64,000 nucleotides of DNA from Phytophthora sp. 'mugwort' (Eukaryota; Oomycota; Peronosporomycetes; Peronosporales; Peronosporaceae): assembly GCA_033558025.1 (NCBI GenBank), contig JAUCEF010000011.1, positions 2,852,001 to 2,916,000 of the forward strand. The letters are read 5' to 3'. A model generated the notes under the pieces. It was not told where the DNA came from, did no database searches, and saw nothing but the letters and a program-made list of their open reading frames with translations. Shown here one piece after another: positions 50,898-60,381 of the stretch (position 1 is the first letter of the stretch; the number at the start of each line of letters is the position of its first letter). Both the position numbers and the translations under genes were made by a program.

Positions 50898-51971
50898 TGG
50901 AAGTTTGGTGGGCGACTCGTCTTTTGCTCGAATCACCTTCTTAACCTTTGTTTTCTGGTTAACCAGTGATTTAATGCTGCTGTTCCGAGAGCTGTTAATA
51001 GGAGGCAGTGAGATGCCATCTCCGCGAGTCCCGGCAGTCCGAATCTTGCTGGCCATGTTGCGTTTTGCGCTCAATAACGAGTTTTGCAACGTGATCACGA
51101 TACCATGCGACTCGCCGAGATAACAACAAGTGATCTCCATCCCTTTCTTGTATGATTGCAGACTGAAATCCCAGCATTTGAGAAACTCTTGCTCGACCCC
51201 CACGTTGTGGTACGCAATGCCCAAGACAGCCACACGATCCAACTTGATATTCGGATCCAACTTGTCACTTTTTTTGCTGCTCAAGCCCTTGCGAGTTGGA
51301 CTAGACCCGCCATTACCAGGTCGACCTAGTTGCAGCTCCTCATGCAGGAAAATCAGAGCTGACTGAGCATGACTAAGCGCGCTCTGATGCTTACCAAGCT
51401 GAGACAGCACGGCACACATATTGAGATGAGTGTCCGCCTTGTTTGGTAGATTCTCTAGACGTGACTCGATCTTAAGTGCCTCAGTCAAATACGTGAGTGC
51501 CTTGTGTAGATTTCCTTGTCGACGGTAATAACACGCCAAATTGTTGAGCGTGACGGCACGACCAGCAGGATGTCGTTCGGACAGGATCTCGGCCTTCTTC
51601 AGCAGCTCAAGCACCACACGAAACTCTTCCTGCTGCAAGTATGTCATGGCCAAAAGGTTGCACATCTCGCCCACTGTTCGACAACAGGTCCAAACTTCAG
51701 TGCTGTCTGCACCGAAGAAATGCTGTCTCAACACGAGCCCTTTCTCCATGCACTCGAGAGCCTCCGTGTACCTCCCTTCTTGCTGTAGTTGTGCACACTT
51801 GTCGTCCAGCCTCTGCAGTGCCACGAGCTCCCTCTGGTTCTCAATAAAGTGCGTCGCCTCCAGCTCTTCCAGCTCACTCGCATGTTTGGATGGAGCTGGC
51901 GACGGCGACGACAGCTTAACCTCCTCAACGGCTTCGCTGGCTGGATCCGTCGCTGTATTCTCCCCGTCCAT
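50856..51971 (-). CDS. Tetratricopeptide-repeat protein
   Basis: From ATG 51971 (MDGENTATDP) the product is 371 residues; an upstream in-frame ATG at 52007 would add 12. After a Ser/Pro-rich N-terminus, helical pairs of TPR type follow: LDDKCAQLQQEGRYTEALEC, EMCNLLAMTYLQQEEFRVVL, TLNNLACYYRRQGNLHKALT, THLNMCAVLSQLGKHQSALS and AYHNVGVEQEFLKCWDFSLQ. These cover about residues 45-275. A basic, disordered tail (INSSRNSSIKSLVNQKTKVK) ends the protein. TPRs mediate protein binding; partner unknown. Head-to-head with the methyltransferase gene. Confidence 0.85.
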   Translation of the reverse strand: MDGENTATDPASEAVEEVKLSSPSPAPSKHASELEELEATHFIENQRELVALQRLDDKCAQLQQEGRYTEALECMEKGLVLRQHFFGADSTEVWTCCRTVGEMCNLLAMTYLQQEEFRVVLELLKKAEILSERHPAGRAVTLNNLACYYRRQGNLHKALTYLTEALKIESRLENLPNKADTHLNMCAVLSQLGKHQSALSHAQSALIFLHEELQLGRPGNGGSSPTRKGLSSKKSDKLDPNIKLDRVAVLGIAYHNVGVEQEFLKCWDFSLQSYKKGMEITCCYLGESHGIVITLQNSLLSAKRNMASKIRTAGTRGDGISLPPINSSRNSSIKSLVNQKTKVKKVIRAKDESPTKLPLASSNNGSNSTRF

Positions 51972-52021
51972 TGTCTTGATTATCAACCAAAAGCTGCAAT
52001 GCTGCATGAAGCGGTGCAAAC

Positions 52022-52051
52022 CATGTAGCCATTTATAAACATGGCTACATG
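52022..52051. repeat. 11-bp perfect palindrome between divergent genes
   Basis: CATGTAGCCAT (52022-52032), loop TTATAAAC, ATGGCTACATG (52041-52051). It lies between the TPR gene start and the methyltransferase ATG, so a shared regulatory site or short hairpin is possible. Confidence 0.7.
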
Positions 52052-52223
52052 TGGAATTACCGCATCTACCTCATTACAAGGTCGTAACGGTCGGAGACCA
52101 GTCGAATTGTCGTGCTGGATGTACGCTACGTGGACGGCGCCGCCATATTCGATCACCACTTGACGGTACTGGTACCCACTTCAGTGCAATATTGAATCTG
52201 TACGGTGACACCAACAAGCGGCA

Positions 52224-53048
52224 ATGGGTGCTGCTCCGCGCAATGAGGCCAGCGCTATAGCCCAGCAGCAACAGGAACAGGTCAGCGCGTCTGGAACCGA
52301 TGACAGAGACAACGAAGACCAGCACAAGGAAGAGCATGCGACAACAATCGTCCCGTTGCGCGTGCAAGTTGACGACGACGCACAGAGTGAGGCTTTGCTA
52401 GAGTTCGAGTGCGACTGGGCACCAGGTATCGGTGGCTCTGTCTGGACCAGCGGCGAGTTGCTCGCTGCGCACCTAGAGCTGCAACGTGAGCACTACCGCT
52501 CCCTCTTCGATGGCGCCCGTGTGGTGGAGCTAGGAAGCGGAACAGGTTACGTTGGACTCATGATTGCTGCCTGCTTCAAGCCGTCGCACGTGTACCTTAC
52601 GGACCTACCGACGCACCTTAACGGATTGCACCGCAATCTGGAGCGCAATGCTGGTGCCATGCGCGCTGGCGTGCAGGTGCACGTCTCGGAGCTGAATTGG
52701 GGCTGCTCGGAGCAGGAGGCAGGTCTAATAGAATCGATCGCTACGATGAGTGACGACGTCGACAACAATCTTGAAGCCACACCAGAGGTAGACGTCATCC
52801 TCGGCACCGACGTGGCGTATCTACGGGAGCTGTACGATCCCTTGCTGCACACGATGACCCGCTTGTCCACGGCGCGCACGCTCATTCTGCTGGGTTTGAA
52901 CCGCGCCGATACACAACTCACGTTCTTCCGGCAACTCGAGCGGGAGGGCTTCGAATACTACAAGATCCCGGACTTCAAGCTCCCGCAAGAGTATTGGGGG
53001 CGCGATTTCGGACTGTTTGAGATCCGCCGCGCTCGCCAGGATTCTTGA
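52224..53048 (+). CDS. METTL21-type protein methyltransferase
   Basis: The single-exon gene encodes 274 residues. The first 40 are polar and probably disordered. GIGGSVWTSGELLAAHL (about 68-84) is the family's GxxxWxxxxxL start. VVELGSGTGYVGLMIA (100-115) is motif I for S-adenosylmethionine. YLTDLPTHLNGLHRNL follows, and DVILGTDVAYLRELYDPLL (190-207) is the post-II substrate-side motif. This class (Methyltransf_16) methylates lysine on chaperones, eEF1A or similar proteins; which one cannot be told here. Cytosolic, no signal peptide. Starts in good context (caATGg). Confidence 0.88.
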   Translation: MGAAPRNEASAIAQQQQEQVSASGTDDRDNEDQHKEEHATTIVPLRVQVDDDAQSEALLEFECDWAPGIGGSVWTSGELLAAHLELQREHYRSLFDGARVVELGSGTGYVGLMIAACFKPSHVYLTDLPTHLNGLHRNLERNAGAMRAGVQVHVSELNWGCSEQEAGLIESIATMSDDVDNNLEATPEVDVILGTDVAYLRELYDPLLHTMTRLSTARTLILLGLNRADTQLTFFRQLEREGFEYYKIPDFKLPQEYWGRDFGLFEIRRARQDS

Positions 53049-54243
53049 TCGCAGACGCTCGTGCACCCATATCCATCGGCATTGCAGCACACTGACAACC
53101 CTCACTCAGCGTGAACCCAGCGTTGCAAAGGCCGATACTGTACGACGGTGGGCGGAACCCAGCGTGGCGTCGCTGTCCCCCCCCCACCCCACAACGCCAT
53201 GCACTTCTAGATGTACTGTACAAAAACAGCAGCATTTTACTATCGTAATAGACCATTATATACACGATTGCCGTGCTGCTTGGTGTCGGCATCCACCCGT
53301 CTCGCATGACGTCGTCGAACGGCGGCCAACTAACGAGTGTAGCCATCTCGCGCAGGCCGCGACGCGACTATCGACTGTACGGTAGTACAGTGTGTACCGT
53401 GCGACAGCCTCAACCTTCACTTTTTCTCAAGATCGGTTTCTCTTCACCGAGTTTCTCCACCGCTCGAAGCGGTGAAGCTTCAACGCGTTATATCTTACGC
53501 GGTTGTCCGCTATGCAACCCTGCTGCATTGACAGAGTTGAGGTTGCCATCCCACGGGAAGATTGAGCTTTGGCGTGAACTCCAATGTGCGGCTGCGCTTT
53601 CAAAAGCGATCGGATCGGGCTCCTTTTACAACGCGACGGCGCCATACACCCCGTCCGAATCCGACATGTTTATATAGCGCATACCGCTATGACCTCCCTC
53701 CCGGGGGATCTTTGCGCGCATGTTCCGCAGTTGGGGGCTTCCCTCGCTCGGCTGCTCCCTTCATTTTTTACAGCGCGCAGGTAGAGACTGCTCATGGTCC
53801 GTCGTGGCCGGCTTCTCGACACCCTCGGCCTGATCACTGCAGCGATAGCGCGGCAAGAATAGCATCGGACACGAACACTTGCAGTACTTCTCCCAAATAT
53901 TGACGTGACGCTTCTTGATTTTCTTTGGCGTCTGCTAGAACGGTATCTTTTTCAGCCACTTTCGCACCGTGTTTATCGTCAACTTGCACACCTCTATGTG
54001 TTCATATATTTGTTTTGCCCTACCTATACCAGTAGTGTTTAATACTACCTGTAGGAATTCATTTACTTGTAGCATGTGACCCAGTTCCCACACCGTAAAT
54101 TGCCGCAGTGCACGGCGAAAACCGGCTACACAAAAACGGCTATCGCTAATTGCCCCGTGCCTTCGCTCAGAACGAATCGCGCCTCAGCAGCAACAGGTCG
54201 ATTAGGGCAAAAGTGCCGTTGCGGGCTCAGGTTGAAGCAGACG
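53049..54243. other. Intergenic, no supported gene
   Basis: Short frames only; a C tract near 53180 and a small hairpin around 53458-53474 (CACCGC/GCGGTG). Probable promoter of the next gene in the last few hundred bases. Confidence 0.5.
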
Positions 54244-55023
54244 ATGAGCAGCTCCGTGCCCACTGGCGCCGCCAGCTCGTGGCAGAAGCGCGTGGATCGC
54301 CAGAAGCAACAGGCCAATAGCAAACTCGGCTCGTGGTTCGTGAACAAGTTCGCGGGCGGCAAGAGCAAGAACCGGCTGCTCGAAGACACGGTGCAGACCC
54401 AGCGGCGCCGGCCGGTCGGCACGCTCAGCGCCGTGACCAACCAGCAGCAGGCCAACGCAGCGCGCCGCGAGGAACTCAGCCGCCCAAAGCCCGTGCGCCA
54501 GAAGAGCTTCCTGCGTCAGCAGCTGCAGGAGATGAAGCGCCAATCGGCCGAGGCACTGCTGCGCGCACAGAAGCGGATGGACGGAGAGAGAGTAGAAGAA
54601 GAGGATGAGCTCGATCTTGAAGAGAAATCATCATCTTCTTCTTCTTCCTCCTCCGACGAGGAGGGCCTTCACGTGGTCGACGACCCGGAGGACGTGCTGC
54701 GCGGGAGCTTGAGTAGCAACCCGGCGAGGTCCCGCAGCTCGTCGTCCAGGAGGTCCAGCACCTCCTCGCGACGCCGCAGTGCAGCTGAGGAGCAGCAGGA
54801 ACGGGAGGACGAGATTTTAGCCCATGAGACACAGAGAGACGAATACTCACAGGAGGTGAATCGACGCATGAGTCAGGCCACGCAACTGTACGCCGAAGCG
54901 ATCAGCGCCTTGGATTACGCGCTGCACCCGGAACGCCAACCAGACATGGAACCGTCTCCGAAACCGTTGCTCCTTGGGGTCAAGGAGGGCAGCGCGAATA
55001 TGCCCAAGAGCGAGTGGATTTGA
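54244..55023 (+). CDS. Low-complexity oomycete protein, function unknown
   Basis: From ATG 54244 (MSSSVPTGAASSWQKRVDRQ) to the stop at 55023, 259 residues without an intron. The frame is open further upstream to 54076, but that part has no conserved look. The N-terminus has a short amphipathic stretch (SKLGSWFVNKFAGGKSKNRL). A basic Gln/Arg-rich helix (FLRQQLQEMKRQSAEALLRA) follows, then an acidic poly-Ser segment with DEE, then SR-like serine/arginine runs and a C-terminal helix (SQATQLYAEAISALDYAL). The tail could be an MIT-like helical element, but that is speculative. Codon use and GC match the neighbouring real genes. Confidence 0.65.
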   Translation: MSSSVPTGAASSWQKRVDRQKQQANSKLGSWFVNKFAGGKSKNRLLEDTVQTQRRRPVGTLSAVTNQQQANAARREELSRPKPVRQKSFLRQQLQEMKRQSAEALLRAQKRMDGERVEEEDELDLEEKSSSSSSSSSDEEGLHVVDDPEDVLRGSLSSNPARSRSSSSRRSSTSSRRRSAAEEQQEREDEILAHETQRDEYSQEVNRRMSQATQLYAEAISALDYALHPERQPDMEPSPKPLLLGVKEGSANMPKSEWI

Positions 55024-55390
55024 TTAAAACTATTTGGAGAAAAAACGAGAAGGTTTTTTTGCGGATCAAGAATGACGCCAGGTTGTCGGAGGAAGGCAGT
55101 TTGAAGACGTCGGTCGACGAAAGTGACAAATATGAGTGACAATTGAATTGGTGGTGGATGGGGGCGGTGTATATCAAGATTTCTTCGCCAAAATGAGGAC
55201 GGACGTAGCAGTAGTTTGGTATAAAAGGCGACGGCGATATTTTATTTTTTTGGAGATGAAGGAAAAGTACTTAGGAAGAGCACTAACTACAGTAGTAAGA
55301 GAGTATGAACGATGAATAGCAAGCAAACGATGAAGCTACGTGCGATAGAAAAATTGTCCTCCATTTTGTTGTTGTTTGTTTGGCTCTCTC

Positions 55391-56304
55391 TTAGGAAGCA
55401 GATCGAGAGAACGCGACGAAATGAGGATCTTCCAGTGGGTGATTCTCAACACGCTCATAGCCGTCAAATGTCAATTTGTCCGTCTTCATCTCGGCAAATG
55501 CTTGGCGTTGAATCTTCACGTCAAATGGCAAGTATCTGCAATACACAACGCACCGGTTAAACAAACACTAATTTGTAGTAGCTGGAACACTACAATGTAC
55601 ATGAGCTCTAGTGACGGCGTAGTTTTAAACGAATGTTCGTTGACGACGGCAACAGGGTTCAAGTCGAGATGTCTACCAGCAGCAAAGTAATATACGACCA
55701 GACCATCGTAAGCAAGCGAAAGATGGATCGAAGTACGACGCTCTAGTTGCGACTCACATCACTTTGAGCTGCGCTAGAGGGGCCGTCTGCGTGGTGAATG
55801 CGCCTTCGCTGTCGTTGACGTAGCCGAGAAACATCTCGGGTACCACTTTCGTGAACTTGTTCCCCGAGAGATCCCTGTCAACATATGAAATGAGGCGATG
55901 CGGTTTGCATTGCGTTTGCGTCCAGCACTACTGCAATGCTGTTTAACATCGTACAAGTGCGTGGTGGTTACCGGCAAGTTGATCGGCATTTCCTGCGAAA
56001 AAAAGCAGTCAGATCTTTATGGATTGGTCTCGCAATCGCAAAAATGCCGGCATGAACTCACCTCCAGCCCGCGGAAGTCGCAGTAAACGGACACACGCGC
56101 TTGACCAATGCAGTGGCACGCCGTCGGACACGTCTCCGCTCGCTGGAGCAAAGCAAACGCGGGCAAAGCCAACGCAAGAGGCTCACACCGCACCATCGCA
56201 AGCTTTCGAGCACCTTTCAAGATCGATTTCCAAACGTCGCGACGAGTACACTGTACCGACGAAAAGCGTTTGGAAGGGGCACGTGGCATAGCTTCAATAT
56301 TCAT
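55391..56304 (-). CDS. Small leucine-rich-repeat protein, four exons
   Basis: Minus-strand exons 56304-56062, 55992-55955, 55874-55758 and 55535-55391 keep frame and have gtgag/gtacg/gtgag donors and cgcag/acag/gcag acceptors; product 180 residues. An internal ATG (56196) gives a 144-residue form starting MVRCEPLALALPAFALLQRA, a good signal peptide, so this may be the true start. After it comes an LRRNT-like Cys cluster (CPTACHC...VYC), then GLEEMPINLPVTTTHLDLSG, one clear slit-type repeat, continuing NKFTKVVPEMF. Exon 4 carries a divergent repeat (IQRQAFAEM...KLTF). It is probably secreted or membrane-associated; ligand unknown. Splicing is predicted, not shown. Confidence 0.7.
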
Positions 56305-57101
56305 TCATTGTCTGGACGCAAGTGACGCCGCTGGCTTGGCGCCGTAACCCTTTTGGGCGACGCTTAGTGATATGCGTTGATAGATGGACAAGCGCTGATG
56401 CCCCGTTTGTTTTCGAGGTTAAACTTTAGACCCTCGCACTTGACCAGACTGCACGCTAACGCTCAACGCAAGTTAACGAGCCTCGTCTAACGCCTGACGC
56501 AGTCTCCGGCTCTAACTTTGCTCCTCGCAACGTTAAAATTGCGCTATGGCTGCTATTCAACCCCTGTAGTGCTGAGACCACCATGACTTTAAGTTAAGGG
56601 AGCCTTCAGTCCGGGTAACCGATGGCCGCTTCGCGTGGTGATAACGCTTCTCTTCGTTGTCTCATGGTTACTATTGAATTTGCTCTTCAACTCGTATTCA
56701 AGCTCTACTACTGCGGTGGATGGCCTCGAGGAACATGGCGCGCTTGGAACGAGATCGTCACGTCTCGCCATCTCTTCTGCGGCATGTGCAACGCCTGAAC
56801 TTTTCCGTGTTTGCGTGGTGCGGACCAGTGGCGATCGATCACCACTACGTACGACTTGTGCGAAGCTGTCTTCCGAGAAATTCTCCGTCGAGTAACGCGC
56901 GTCCTTTACCAGGTACCGACGCTTCTTTGCGGGATCCGTCGCACGTGTGGGGTCGCTACTTCTCAGCTTGGCTTGTCCGATGCCCAGTGCGCAGTACTAG
57001 TACGTAGGTACATGCAGAGAGCGGCGAAGCTTAAACTGAGCCCATTCGGCTTTTTGCGAACTACCGCACAAGTCTTCGACGGAGTTGTCCACTAACCTAA
57101 A
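56305..57101. other. Spacer with an open frame possibly linked to the next ORF
   Basis: The frame 56811-57095 (ending RTTAQVFDGVVH) is in phase with 57102-57599, with one TAA between. A CTAAC...GCAG just before 57109 could be a branch point and acceptor. No family recognised. Confidence 0.35.
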
Positions 57102-57599
57102 ATGCAGCAGAACACAGCCTCCGTCGAGACTGGTGCCGTACACCCGGTCACATACCGCTGGACGAGCGGCTGCAAGACTGCGAGCGCGGCGCACCGTAAC
57201 CTCAGCGTGACATGCTCGCAGGATGATATTCGTCGCCGCCGAAAGTCCTGGAACGGAGCTGCTGCTGACAGTACCAGCGAGTTCGACGATGACTGCGACA
57301 GCCCCCGACGACCACGGACGACCCGAGCGGCTTCCTCGGTGACTTCTCCGACACGTGTTCGGCTCATTTACGAGGATGAAGACGCCAAGGCTCGAGTATG
57401 CGGGAACGTGCAGCGCCTGCTTAATGTCGTCCAGAAGAATCCCAAAGCTACGACTGCGAACGTGCAGTTGGCGCGTAAAGTGCTCAAGTACCGTCGAGTC
57501 ATGGGGAGATTGGACGATGTAAACGTAGAGGACCCTGACTTCGACGCGTCCGCATTCTTTGGCGTCGAGTGGTGCCGCGTGGGTGCATCCTCAAGTTGA
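57102..57599 (+). CDS. Unrecognised 165-residue ORF
   Basis: Starts MQQNTASVETGAVHPVTYRW; contains a basic Ser/Arg segment (RRPRTTRAASSVTSPTRVRL) and a helical C-terminal part (VQRLLNVVQKNPKATTANVQ, LARKVLKYRRVMGRLDDVNV). It lacks signal peptide, membrane segment or zinc-binding pattern. It may be the last exon of a gene beginning near 56800. Real gene status uncertain. Confidence 0.4.
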   Translation: MQQNTASVETGAVHPVTYRWTSGCKTASAAHRNLSVTCSQDDIRRRRKSWNGAAADSTSEFDDDCDSPRRPRTTRAASSVTSPTRVRLIYEDEDAKARVCGNVQRLLNVVQKNPKATTANVQLARKVLKYRRVMGRLDDVNVEDPDFDASAFFGVEWCRVGASSS

Positions 57600-58493
57600 T
57601 GGACGTTCTAGTTGAAATTGCCTGCTCCCTCTGCTGTCATGACATCGAAGAAAGAGGAAGGACCAACACTAACGTACCTGTAGTGAGGCTTCCGTTAGGA
57701 ATGGCGCCGTTGACATGGGAGTTTTGTTTTTCCACCTTGCGTAATACTGACAAAGACCACCCGAACAGAGGCCGAATAAATGTTGTATGTGACTTTATAA
57801 CGGTTTTAAATGTTTCCTTTTGACGTACTCGCCAGTGGGGTTGACGGTTCGATGGATAAACCTCGATACGAGATTAAAATGCTGGACAAGCTCTTAACGA
57901 CACTACAGTACGCCAACCACGGTAAGCTACGATGGAAATGCAACAGCAATGACAAGGATAGGAAACCGATAGAGTCTGCGTGATTGAACACGCAGCGAAC
58001 GAGTCATCGGCAACGACACGACATAGTATCGAACATGGAGTGAGCCGAACGAAACGTCTAACTGGCCCCGTAGTGCGGTCCTCGTGCCGCCAACTCAGCT
58101 GCACGGCTCTTTCCAGTGGAAAGTTTCCACGAAAGAAACACGTTCTCGTTGAGCACTACGGTAGCTCGACTTCAACATACCGTGCCTGTCAATATACATG
58201 TACCGACCGACGCGGCCAACGCTTGCGACATAGTACAGTATCTGAAACGACATGGCCCAGTCTGCAACTCGTGGCCTGTACCCGGTTATATGTGTATTAC
58301 TAGTTAAACCTGTCCTAATTAATATCATCCGTACAGCGTTTTGAATAAGTACAACAGGAAATTAAATAAAAGAGGGATTTCAATACAAACACCAAGTCAC
58401 GTGTGTTATGTAATAATGATGTGCTATTAAATGTTAGCATGTACAGGAACGAATTAGGACAGGTTTGACAGTATATAGTATAATCTTCGAAGT
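57600..58493. other. Spacer upstream of the RXLR leader
   Basis: No supported gene. The last part holds the 161-bp inverted-repeat segment listed separately. Confidence 0.5.
58306..58466. repeat. 161-bp segment with 15-bp perfect terminal inverted repeats
   Basis: AAACCTGTCCTAATT (58306-58320) and AATTAGGACAGGTTT (58452-58466) flank an AT-rich, non-coding core. Size and composition fit a MITE; no target duplication seen. It ends 27 bp before the RXLR leader ATG. Confidence 0.65.
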
Positions 58494-58628
58494 ATGCGAA
58501 GTCAGCGTAGCGCGTTACTCACAGCGCTACTGTGCCTGCTTGTATTGCCGCCGTGTGCAGGTGTACATGTAGAAAACAGCGGGCACGTCCACCGAGACCT
58601 AAGGCTTGAGGTTGAAGTGCCCGCATGA
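58494..58628 (+). pseudogene. RXLR-effector leader, truncated ORF (44 codons)
   Basis: ATG 58494 opens a 44-residue product. The first 23 residues are a strong signal peptide (ALLTALLCLLVLPPCAG). Residues 34-37 read RDLR, a canonical RXLR, 11 residues after the likely cleavage site, followed by a few acidic residues (LEVEV). The frame then stops at 58626-58628. This is the N-terminal architecture of Phytophthora host-translocated effectors, without an effector domain. It may be a relic truncated by a frameshift (another frame is open for about 45 codons beyond the stop), or a short peptide gene. No EER motif is seen. Confidence 0.6.
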
Positions 58629-60381
58629 AACCCAAGCTGGTGCAGCCGCCTCTTCGCCTCATTGCGGGAGTGTGTCACACTACCACTCGCACGACTTGTT
58701 TACTGTATCGCTCATTATCTGCAGTAGAAGGACAGCAGTGTATCCCGTAACTTACGCATCGAGCCTAAGATCAACAGCGGATTTGCACAGCCACGTTGCG
58801 CTTTCGCCCTCCTCGGCTTTTATCATAGCATCGCCTCGGCACAATGGCCCATCATTGATGCCAAGAACGAGAACCAATTATTTATTTCCGTTCGCCGTTC
58901 CAATTCGGAAGCTCGGGTGATTAAGCTGCAAGTTGCTCATCGGCCGTTCGCGTACACATTACACATTCTTAAGTCGCTCGTAGAAGATGAAGTCATACGA
59001 GCCACGTCAAGGATGTGTCCTCGAGTCCCTCGTTTGTAGAGTGCATGACACCCGAGCCACCTCTATAGTATCGAAAAAATCCTCGTGATTGGACTGCAAA
59101 TACACTTCAACGTACACTATCACTTGATCGTCGTTAAAAAGTACTCCCTGAAGACAATCAGGCGCTAATTGAGGCCGTAGAGACGTGATGAATAGGTGCC
59201 AGTCATCCTCTTTCCGAGTATAAATCCCAGTCTTGTTGCAATTGCAGACTGCAAAGAGAGAGAGAAGTACAGTGGAAACTACTTGTACTCGACACGCCAG
59301 AGAGTCCCGTCCACTCTACCAACGTCCGCTAGCCATCCACTTCGAGCTGTGCAATCACCTGGTCAGTGCGGATCATGGCAAACTTCCAGCCAATGCCATA
59401 TCTCCGCCCCCTCTGGACGCAAAGCACCAAAGTTACATCCTGCAACCCCGAGCATGTCAATGCGCCTCGTCAAGATGGCCGTTTGTAGTGAGCAACAAAG
59501 GGTTACTCCAATACACTTTGAGGCACGTCCAGCGTCCACCTCAAGCTTTTGTTTCGACATCGAAGTGTGCATTATCGACGGGTCTCGGCACTTTTAAGCC
59601 ATAGGTATACATACGTCGGTGTCGTGACTTTTTTTCGTCATCCTAAAGCCAACAGCACTCGCTTGCGTCTCTCACCATCAAGGTGGTGAGTGCCGATTTC
59701 AACGCCAACAAAGAAAAGACTTAGAGAAGGCGGTGAAGGGTGGGGTGGACCTCAATCATGAGGGCGCGTCGCCCCTTCCTTCCTCATTTGCAGTTGCGAG
59801 CTGTCCGACGAAAAGCTTGTGCTCAAGGCAAAAGTACCACCTGCCGTCCCTCTGCACCGGCCAACGGTGGAGGCCATTCGAGGGAGAGATTTGCGATCGC
59901 TCGACGCTTTCCAAGCGGACCATTTGAGCTCTGGACCGCACACTTGGGCAAGAGCCAACGGCGTGGGACGTCATCAGGAAAACGCACTCGAGCACGCACT
60001 GAGAGCAAGAGGACAAGCGGACGCCGTACATCAACAACACGCCAGCAAACGATCCCACTAGCGAGAGAAAGAGTACAGTGTCGTCCGTCTTCTCTTGAGG
60101 TAGTTCATTCCGACATCTATCCCAGACACATATAAGCTCGGGCGAGTCTCAAGGTTACCAGCAGTACAACCAGCGCTTCCAACACCATCGTACGCGCTGT
60201 GATTCTACCTCGGTCGACCGACATCTCGAGCATTTCTACTGCACGTCCTCAGTGCAAGACTCTTTGTGGACGACTCCCTTTCCAACAACGTTCTTGGTCT
60301 GAAGGATAGCTCGTGAGTGCCAGCGTCGACGCCACTGATCCATCAAGACGTCCTACATCTCAATTTACAGGTAGCAACGTC
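58629..60381. other. Spacer, no supported gene
   Basis: Several 60-130-codon frames on both strands without family features. TCATTCC at 60105-60111 resembles an oomycete initiator and could serve the RWP-RK gene. The frame of that gene is open back to about 60313 without an ATG, so an upstream exon is possible. Confidence 0.4.

Noticed and set aside
53458..53474. Small hairpin CACCGC-GCGGTG
   Set aside because: A 6-bp stem is expected by chance in GC-rich DNA, with no context to support a terminator or site.
55220..55226. TATAAAA box on the plus strand
   Set aside because: No plus-strand gene follows; oomycete genes rarely depend on TATA. Treated as chance AT-rich sequence.
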